Part shown: positions 56,957 through 64,000 of the stretch, piece after piece
How the letters are laid out: every line of letters starts with the position of its first letter
Position numbering within the stretch: the stretch's first letter is position 1
Assembly (NCBI GenBank): GCA_015350385.1
Contig: WNKI01000001.1
Span: forward strand, 1,791,870 to 1,855,869
DNA length: 64,000 nucleotides
Direction of reading: 5' to 3'
DNA from: Aculops lycopersici
Lineage: Eukaryota > Arthropoda > Arachnida > Trombidiformes > Eriophyidae
The notes under the pieces: generated by a model
Database searches by the model: none
Seen by the model: only the letters and a program-made list of their open reading frames with translations
Told to the model about the DNA's origin: nothing
Position numbers and translations under genes: made by a program

Positions 56957-58855
56957 TTAGAGTTTAGCAGTTAGCATTATCTTTTGCATATCGATCAAAG
57001 CGGATTCCAGGCTTCTGTAAAAGGCTTCGATGTCAGTCGAAGTGCACGTTTTGTAGGCTGTACAACAAAAGGTTATTGCGTGATCCTCGATACCATAGAA
57101 ACACCCGTAGCCCTCCTCCACAAGCGGCGGGACTCCACCGCATACATTCCAGTAGCCGCCGCAACTTGTGGATAGGATGTAATTGTTGGTCCTTTGAACC
57201 AGCTCGTCGTCGAACAGCTCGGGCACCTTGCGCCCCTCAAGCATTGCAGTCAGGTATAGACCCAACAGGTGGCGATCGCAACCTTGCCCGTTGTTAGCGT
57301 CGGCCATCACACTTTGAAACTTATCTACTGATCTCTTGAGTAGTTGGTAGGCGTCGCGTGGTTTTTTCGAACCAAAATCGCTTATATGCTCGGCAAAAAT
57401 CCTCATCTCAGGGTAACAAGAGCGACAGGTTTCCGTTCGACCGTTGTGAAACTTTCTAGTGCTTGCAGTCACATAGGCCGGAGCCATCTTTTTGTGGACC
57501 TTATAATAAGCAGTATGAATGGCACATTGAACGAACGCCTCGGGGTGAAAGCGATGCTCTTTAGCTAATGCCTTGCCAAAATGATTGAAAGTCCTGTGTA
57601 AAGTATCGATGGTTGAGCAAACTTTGTGAAACTGACTGGAGGCCTCCGTTATTTGGGTTCTCAATTGTGGGCTTAACTTGAACTCCAACAACTCTGGTTC
57701 CGTGTAGCAAGCCCAACTTGAGTTGCTTAGCTTGATCATCGAATCACTCCAGGAACCTGCGCATTCTTCGACGGAAGTCATCAGGTAATGTGTCATGATA
57801 CCTGTGCAAAAGCCATCGTATGGAGTGTGATCGGCATTTGCGCCAAAGGTCCCATTCTTGAATGCAATCGAGGTGATCGACTTGTCAGCCCACCTGTTGT
57901 TTGGGTCACCACACATACTAATCCGTAATAACTCGTCATTACTGTCTGGCTCATCGTCTTGTAGAACTAAAACTGAAAGTGCCTTACTGATCCTATCTAA
58001 AACTTTTCTGTTATTATCGCAAACTTTAGCCAGATCTTCACGGGCCTCGGCCCAATCGGACCGCTCACCTGTTGTCAAGGATCCAACACCAGAACCTGGC
58101 GGCCTCTGGGCGCAATACTCTTCAATATGTCTTAGTTGTCTTTCAATCTGGGGTGCCGATAGTATACAAGCGTGTGGGCCATGCATAGTAACAGGCTGGA
58201 TGGCAAATATATACCCTCTGTGTAGTACAATAATCTCAGTCGATTCCGGCGGTCCCTCTTTGAGTGTTTTAAACCAACTCTTGAGCTCATCCTTAGGCTC
58301 GCCAGGTAATCTAACTGTGTTGAATAGGTACCTAAATTGTGCCATCGACCATGGAATTCCCTTATGGATCATGGGCCGCATTTTCTCCTCTCTCAGTATT
58401 TTCCAAAAAGAAACTTGGAAGTACATTGATAGTGCGGCTCTCCGAGCTCGAACACTCTCAAAACCTGGCTCACCTCGTCTCACTATTGGCCAGTATTCCA
58501 TGATTGGCAATGGAGCTGCCATGTTGGAGTAGGGAATCAATGGTTTCCTCGATCTCAAATAGGCAAACTCTAGCCACCAATCCTCGAGCCAATTCTTATT
58601 CTGACTTGCTCGCAATTTCAGTAGATCCTGGAGTTCGCTTACATTTGGATCCTTGAGAAACTCAATGGCCCTTCTCTCTGTATCCTTGAAGCTATCGTCG
58701 CTTGCTACAATTGGTTTTATGCTATCCAATAATTTCTCAACACTTTGTTTCACATCTGGAACAGGCAAACTTGGCAATTGGTTGTCATACTTGAAAGTTG
58801 TCTCTTTTGGATCCTCGGACAAATACAAAGAGTCTCTGATACTTTGTTGGACCAT
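56957..58855 (-). CDS. CROT: CROT, peroxisomal carnitine O-octanoyltransferase
   Basis: A single exon encodes 632 residues from ATG 58855 (MVQQSIRDSLYL); the frame stays open 40 codons further upstream but that part has no family similarity. CROT transfers medium-chain acyl groups between CoA and carnitine in peroxisomes. N-terminal TTFKYDNQLPSLPVPDVKQS and NKNWLEDWWLEFAYL match human CROT. The catalytic His is in ADHTPYDG (about residue 343). The family's RTET (HNGRTETCRSC) and STS (YILSTSCGG) motifs are present. The protein ends AKL, a type-1 peroxisomal targeting signal; human CROT ends THL. The other members (CRAT, CPT1, CPT2) are less likely because no mitochondrial leader or membrane helices are seen. 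It is divergent from the 159-residue gene. Confidence 0.93.
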   Translation of the reverse strand: MVQQSIRDSLYLSEDPKETTFKYDNQLPSLPVPDVKQSVEKLLDSIKPIVASDDSFKDTERRAIEFLKDPNVSELQDLLKLRASQNKNWLEDWWLEFAYLRSRKPLIPYSNMAAPLPIMEYWPIVRRGEPGFESVRARRAALSMYFQVSFWKILREEKMRPMIHKGIPWSMAQFRYLFNTVRLPGEPKDELKSWFKTLKEGPPESTEIIVLHRGYIFAIQPVTMHGPHACILSAPQIERQLRHIEEYCAQRPPGSGVGSLTTGERSDWAEAREDLAKVCDNNRKVLDRISKALSVLVLQDDEPDSNDELLRISMCGDPNNRWADKSITSIAFKNGTFGANADHTPYDGFCTGIMTHYLMTSVEECAGSWSDSMIKLSNSSWACYTEPELLEFKLSPQLRTQITEASSQFHKVCSTIDTLHRTFNHFGKALAKEHRFHPEAFVQCAIHTAYYKVHKKMAPAYVTASTRKFHNGRTETCRSCYPEMRIFAEHISDFGSKKPRDAYQLLKRSVDKFQSVMADANNGQGCDRHLLGLYLTAMLEGRKVPELFDDELVQRTNNYILSTSCGGYWNVCGGVPPLVEEGYGCFYGIEDHAITFCCTAYKTCTSTDIEAFYRSLESALIDMQKIMLTAKL

Positions 58856-59124
58856 GATTAAATTTCTCTTGTATTCCGTGTTTCTCGAAATCAATATGAA
58901 TATAAATCTGTCAATATTGCACCTCGATTCCTTGTATAGCAGTCGGTTCGGCTTTTCTTCGATATTCAGGTGCAAAAAATATGGTGACCCAAAATTATTA
59001 TCATAACAGAAAGTCTAAAAATTTTCAATATCAACAAGTGGAAATGATAAGAAATCTGAGCCCATGAAAATTGCTAAATGTAAACAAGAATAATCATCGA
59101 GTCAAGAACACTCAAGTAGTCAGA
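58856..59124. promoter_or_regulatory. shared promoter region CROT / 159-residue gene
   Basis: 269 AT-rich bases lie between two divergent ATGs. The CROT frame stays open leftward into it but lacks family similarity. No TATA-initiator pair is clear. Confidence 0.45.
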
Positions 59125-59652
59125 ATGAGAGATAAAGGGACGATCAAAGATGAACTACAAGTTGTTGTCAACTTTCTCAAGGGGCTCACATTGGAGCCAC
59201 AGCTCAACCTTTATTTCTGCTCACTAAGGCAGCAACCTGCCTCGCTTTGTGTGCAAGTCCATAGACTTTCGCTGCAACCTGTTGTTCCCCTCGCGTTTGT
59301 CTTGTGCGGCTGTGTCGTGCCTCTATTGGAACTTGTAGTACGCTATCGTGTAAGAAACAATCTGGGATTGGCTGTAGAAGCTCGTGGAGACGCCTAGTCA
59401 TTTGTTGCGCTCTTTGCCAAGATCATCGAGAGGCGTCTTGGCAAGATTTGCCATTTTACGATTAGCGAGGTATCTCTAATGCCTCAGCAGCAGCATGTGG
59501 TGCTGGATGCAGCCGCTCAAAGGAGAAAGTTGTCGCAAATTCTCGCCTCTTATCTTGGAACCAAAATAAGAATCAGTGAATCCAAGATTTCCGACACTCC
59601 ATCAAGAAAAAATAGTACTAAATTTTATCGACTGAATATCTCACTAATTTGA
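59125..59652 (+). CDS. unrecognised 159-residue protein, two exons with a 48-bp intron
   Basis: Exons 59125-59349 and 59398-59652. The start is ATG 59125 (MRDKGTIKDELQVVVNFL). In the genomic frame a TAG at 59395-59397 stops the first part, yet the same frame is open and coding-like on both sides. GTAAGA at 59350 and CGCCTAG at 59391-59397 define a 48-bp phase-0 intron that removes exactly that stop. The joined protein has a hydrophobic middle (VHRLSLQPVVPLAFVLCGCV, LLELVVRYR|SFVALFAKIIERRL), then QQQHVVLDAAAQRRKLSQIL and a basic Ser-rich end. I do not recognise a family. It is divergent from CROT, 269 bp away. Alternatives are a pseudogene with one stop or two overlapping short ORFs. Confidence 0.45.
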
Positions 59653-62600
59653 GCCAAGAATTTGAAAAGATTCCTAGCAATTTATTTTATGCAACCACCG
59701 CTGCCACTAATGACCCGCTACCTTGAGTGACTTATTCCCTCTATTCTTAGCACTTATAGCTGCCACCGGCCACCAGCAAAACCGTTGCTAGCCCACACAA
59801 TTATTAGCTATTTGACTCTGAATTTCCCTTATTAGATAAGAGTGGTGCATGCAAACATAACAATGAGAAGAATGTAAGTCGTGCAGATTGTTTGCTGACT
59901 AACCGGCCGGCTAGCTAGCTAGCTATCCAGCTGGTTAGCTAGCTCGGCAAACGAACGGATTTTGTTCCGCTTTCACTCTCTAATCTTTCTCTTCGTCTCG
60001 AGAAACAGCGAATGCAAATTAGCCAACTCTAAGCGTCTTGTGCCAATCTATTCGACGACGCCGACGTTCGTTACTGTGCCTTCCCGTTCGCGAATTCGAT
60101 TTACCTGCCGGCCATCATTGGACGGCGCATTTGCTGTTGCCGCCTAGAATTGAATTAAAAGTCCATTTGTTGTCCGAGGGCAAGACTTAGTCCAACTCGA
60201 TTGCCTTTGGACACGAATCTGACTATGGGCAGCTGGTCTCTTGCATAGGTTTGCAGGGAAAGGGAAGCTCGTGAATTCGCTCGTGAGTTATTTCTACTGC
60301 AAATTTTCTCTCTTTCTCTTTCTTTCTCCCTTTTTGCCCTCAACTCACACCTGTGGATTCCGGCGAGCTAAGCAAAGTTGGCCAAGCTGTTGGCTTACTC
60401 AGTCTGAGCTTCTTGTTGCAAGGACTTTTTCTACCTGCCTCTTCTCTCCTCTTCTCAACTCTACTCTACTCTATTCTCGACGACTTCTCTTCGCCACTTC
60501 CAATACTAATACTAATACTAATAATAATAATAATACCGTTGCTCTGACTGGTGGCAATTTATTCTACCTATGTTTACTTTCAACCGATCGCCGACAAGGA
60601 CCGATTGCTCCCTGTTCTGGTGATTTTGAATATTCCACAGGTGGGCTAGTCAAATGACCGATCCAACGGCTAGATGCTGGCTAGCCGATAGATATACTAA
60701 AAAAGGTGAATGTAAATCGACGATGGATGGCCTTCCTTCTTCTTTCACTATTTTTAAGTCGCATCGTGCGCCTAAATTTGACTAAACTGTTCACATTTGG
60801 GAGACTAAGCAAACAAATGGCACCACGAATGATAAATGGACACAAATCCCAAAACTCGACTTCTTCTATGCCCTTAATCTTTTTTGGATTTAAATTTAGA
60901 TTTCCTCTCTATTGCGCAATTTGAGTTGTCGGCTGCGTCGACGACATGAGGATGCGACACAAAGGAGTAGGACACGATCGTGCCTCTGAATTTGCCTTGT
61001 AATCTTTGACTCTCGAGAGTCATTTGCAATACCATAGTTTAGAAACGAGAGCTGCAGCAATACCTACAGGCCGACAAATTGATGAGAAATTAGTCCAGTT
61101 TAATCTTCAACAAAACTCAATCCATCCTTAGAGTTCGACCTTAAATGGAGGGAACTCTGAGAATCAATGCAACCAACGGAAAATGTTATTGAATCTGATT
61201 TTCAGATTACAACTCGACTTACTAGAGCAATCAATAAAAAAGAAGTGAAAAAAGGTCCCTTTGTATTCAGCCTCCTGCGTCATGAGCAGTCTTTTCATTA
61301 TATGTGTTGTTCAGAAACAGTTTGGCTAACCAGCTGAGGAGGATCAATCAAAGAGCAAGCCCGACAGGTGAGCGAGTGGCAAGGCGGTCAGCATTGGGAT
61401 GGTAACTGTAGTCGACGCTCGCGAGAGTGATAATAACCAACAGGTAATAAGTGGTGCGGGTCCAATCTAGCAACCGAGCGACCACCACTTGTTGATGGTC
61501 TGGCGATGGTTTCAATGGCAGCAAACATGCCAACGGACCGATTGCTCCCTCACTCGGTCGCTAAGCCAAACGGTTAGGTCAATTGCTCAACAAGTTGCCA
61601 TTGAACCAACACCCATGATCTCTCGTCATCTTAACCACAGCCTTTCTTCCAACCTCTCTTCAACTCACTAACCAACGCAATAATGGGAAACCGATGGCAA
61701 GCTGGCGAGTGTTTGTCCTGATGGTTTTAAATTGTGATCGCCAGGGTAGAAGTTAGAGAAAACTTGCCAGCTATCACAAGTAAAGGAGAGGGGGAGAGGG
61801 AGATGGCGTCGATTTGCCGTGAATCACGAAGATTTCTATGTTCGTTCTAGTCACACAAGGAAGGGGGATAATGATAATGAAAACTCCTCGTCTCTCTGGC
61901 TTCTTTTCTTATTTTTAGCGACTCGCAAATCTCCAGCAAGGAGCAAGCTTGTTAGTTAGCTCGCCATTACTCTGTATGTGTTACCATTAAACTCTCGACA
62001 CTTTGATCTTAGAGGCCAAAGATCAAACTTTTCTTCAGTTGGCGTCTCATATACTTGTGTGCTAACCTCGAAAATTAAAGCGGCTGTAATTTTAGCGACC
62101 ATATGTATGAACACGAAGGGTGAGCAGACTTGCAACCTGTTGATTGTCACAGTGTGCGCCGCCAACTTCACGGCCGTAGCGCGGCTACGCCACTCACGAG
62201 CCGGGCATTTGCGCAGTCAAATCATCTGATAGCTTGCCAACAAGATACTGCCAACTCGATGCGCTCTCTTTAAGGTAGCTTAAGATGCAGGCGAGAGCGA
62301 GAGAGAACTACAAGTTTACTGCCACGAAACTGAATGCAACAAGCAAATTTTCTCACTTCAAAAGAGGGAGAGAGAGCAAAATGGGAGGAAGGGGAAAAAT
62401 TAACTCCGCCTTTTGATGGCAAGAGTCGTGGGTAACGAGTGGGATTTATTCGTGCGATAAGATAGTGCAAGATGGAGTTTGCTGCATCGAATGCCATTGC
62501 AAACGATTCCATTAGACTTCGACTCGCTGCTCGTAAGCTCGACGACATTCGCCTCATTCTTCACTCTGCCGGTCGCTTAGACTCCAAGCGGCTCGCCATT

Positions 62601-63564
62601 AAGTCTCTCATTAGTCCACCAGCGGGCCAGCTAGACATTGGTTCTTGGTTGTCATCGCAACTCTTTCGCGTCGTCGCCATTGGTGCAAAAACTACCTCCT
62701 TTCCAACTAAAGCTTCTCAGATGTCACCACTACCACCTCGACTCGGTGCTAACGCAATGAAGCGCGGTAGGTTAAGTTTTCGCGGTGAGTTGAAGAGGTC
62801 AAGCGTAACGATGAACAGCGCTAATGGATGTAAATTTCTTTGGCCACCGGAAGTGACGCATTCGCGTCAATGCTCTCGGTACAGATTGTAAACTCATCTT
62901 CACATCGTTCAACTATATGGAGAACTATTTGGATGACTGGCTCGCTCGAAGAACCTACTTTAGCCAACACCACCATAACCACCACCTGCTGATCTTGGCA
63001 AACTTTCACTTGCTCTCTAATGAATGGGTAGCTTCTCGGCACAGTTCGCCAGCTATAGCTGCAGTTGTAGAGGGAACTGTCGAGGTAAAGCAACAGGTTG
63101 ATGTGTTTGCTCAGCTGTTGTTTTTGCCCTTTGCAGTTGCTGTTTTGCACCTACACTTCAGCGAAGTGCCAGGACAAAAAACTCACCACTTGCCGCTATC
63201 GCTGCTCCAATTTACAACAACAGCAGCAGCAGCAGAGGTAACAATAACACTTGTGGAAAGAAAGTGAGCTCTTTGGCTCATTTGCGGAAAAAGCGATGAA
63301 AGAGCATCTCATTCTCCGATGACTACGACGACGAGGGATCGGCCAAAGCGGCAGCAACAACAACAACAACAACAATATTAACGTCAACAGGTGGACGTTC
63401 CATTCGAACAACTCGAATCAGGTGAGGGGGAGGGTTGATAGAGTTTTATGCGAATTGCACGAAAAAGAGCTCAGAGTTTTATAGTTCGGGTTGCGATCGT
63501 TGGCGTTGCGTAAGCGTTAGCTCCATCCTTCTGTTGTTGTGCAAACCAACTAACTGACTAACGG

Positions 63565-63570
63565 TATAAA
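63565..63570 (+). promoter_or_regulatory. candidate TATA box
   Basis: GGTATAAAAC lies in a stretch otherwise free of TATA. A second TATAAA is at about 63771. No clear initiator lies 30 bases downstream, and no ORF follows before the window ends. Confidence 0.2.
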
Positions 63571-63812
63571 ACTAAGCGGCCGAATTTATTGTTATTTGCC
63601 TAACTACTAACACCACCATTAAGATGAACTGGATTTCTATATTCGCCCAAAAATTACAACCAGCAAGCAGTGAGCAGTTAGTCTGTCGGCTGTTATCTAA
63701 ATCGTGTCGCTGCTAGCCTCTTTTCGCTGGCTAATTGAGCAACTCGCTCGCTGAATCGAGTCTGGAGTTGTATAAACTCAATTAAGTTATATAACAAAAT
63801 TGAACAAAGTGG

Positions 63813-63851
63813 TCAGTAGTAGTAGTAGTAGTAGTGGCAGCAGCAGCAGCG
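63813..63851. repeat. AGT then AGC trinucleotide repeats
   Basis: About seven AGT units followed by AGC units, in non-coding sequence near the window end. Confidence 0.85.
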
Positions 63852-64000
63852 GTAGCAACAGGAAGTTTGCTGCACCCAGATTTCAATCAATCGATTGAAA
63901 ATTAAAGCAAACTATTTAGCTCATTGCTGTTGTTGCCGCTATCGTCGTAGTCATTCATCCCAATGTTTGTCGCGTTTCAAATTGCCAACAGTCGTGAGGC

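Larger units (their letters stand above)
59653..64000. other. non-coding region right of the gene cluster
   Basis: 4.3 kb with the same look as 12-38 kb: CAA/CAG and pyrimidine tracts, an ACCGGAAGTGACG ETS/CRE-like element at 62846-62858, a TATAAA at 63565-63570 and AGT/AGC repeats at the end. Open frames of up to 139 codons (for example 62472-62891 +) show no recognisable domain. It may be the upstream region or first intron of a gene outside the window. Confidence 0.5.

Noticed and set aside
57858..58532. 224-codon plus-strand ORF inside CROT
   Set aside because: Antisense shadow of the CROT frame.
59204..59401. Minus-strand ORF with a basic ribosomal-protein look (QTRGEQQVAAKVYGLAHK)
   Set aside because: No alignment to a known ribosomal protein that I recall, and it is the antisense shadow of the better supported two-exon plus-strand gene.
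62472..62891. 139-codon plus-strand ORF from a true ATG
   Set aside because: No recognisable domain, low-complexity Ser/Arg/Leu mix typical of the non-coding sequence around it; not supported as a gene.

Overview
The window is animal nuclear DNA, most likely from an arthropod, and the architecture would fit an acariform mite. The species-level guess is inference only. The evidence is metazoan gene content (Pellino, COMMD, SLC36, ACBD3, DPH6, APC2, FAM91A1, RalGPS, mS25, CIP4, CROT), canonical GT/AG introns, many genes without introns in one long exon, very short remaining introns (about 48 to 130 bp, plus one of 5.7 kb), and abundant CAA/CAG, GAC and similar microsatellites both inside proteins and between genes. 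The ORF finder used for this window accepts GTG/TTG/CTG starts, so I moved several starts to the first supported ATG.

Layout. 1-515: last exon of a Pellino E3 ligase (+). 924-1217: a short minus-strand ORF ending in a COMM-like domain. 1218-4274: no recognised gene. 4275-12010: a two-exon SLC36-type proton/amino-acid transporter (+) with a 5.7 kb intron. 12011-38515: about 26.5 kb with no protein gene that I can support. It is rich in microsatellites, ETS-like CCGGAAGT sites, hairpins and a dispersed motif TCGCTAGGTSCC, and it holds an assembly gap at 36938-37055. 38516-59652: a dense cluster of housekeeping genes, mostly intronless: ACBD3 (-), DPH6 (+), a 5-TM PLAT-like membrane protein (+), ANAPC2 (-), FAM91A1 (+), RalGPS (+), mS25 (-), CIP4/TOCA F-BAR (-), a small unrecognised ORF (-), CROT (-) and a small two-exon gene (+). 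59653-64000: non-coding sequence resembling the 12-38 kb block.

How the genes relate. There is no sign of an operon or a single pathway. Several products act in membrane traffic and the cytoskeleton (ACBD3 at the Golgi, FAM91A1 in WDR11-type vesicle tethering, RalGPS activating Ral, CIP4 bending membranes downstream of Cdc42, COMMD in endosomal recycling), but this may be coincidence. Neighbours are packed tightly: ACBD3/DPH6, ANAPC2/FAM91A1 and CROT/159-aa gene are divergent pairs sharing 270-500 bp. PLAT/ANAPC2 converge with 23 bp between stop codons. RalGPS and mS25 reading frames overlap by 37 bp tail to tail.

The most interesting points are an APC2 that stops before its C-terminal winged-helix (WHB) domain, a five-TM protein with the TM1-PLAT order of polycystin-1, the TCGCTAGGTSCC motif family (seven copies in 18.5 kb), an SLC36 transporter with a roughly 190-residue cytosolic loop insertion, and two small unrecognised genes next to CROT.
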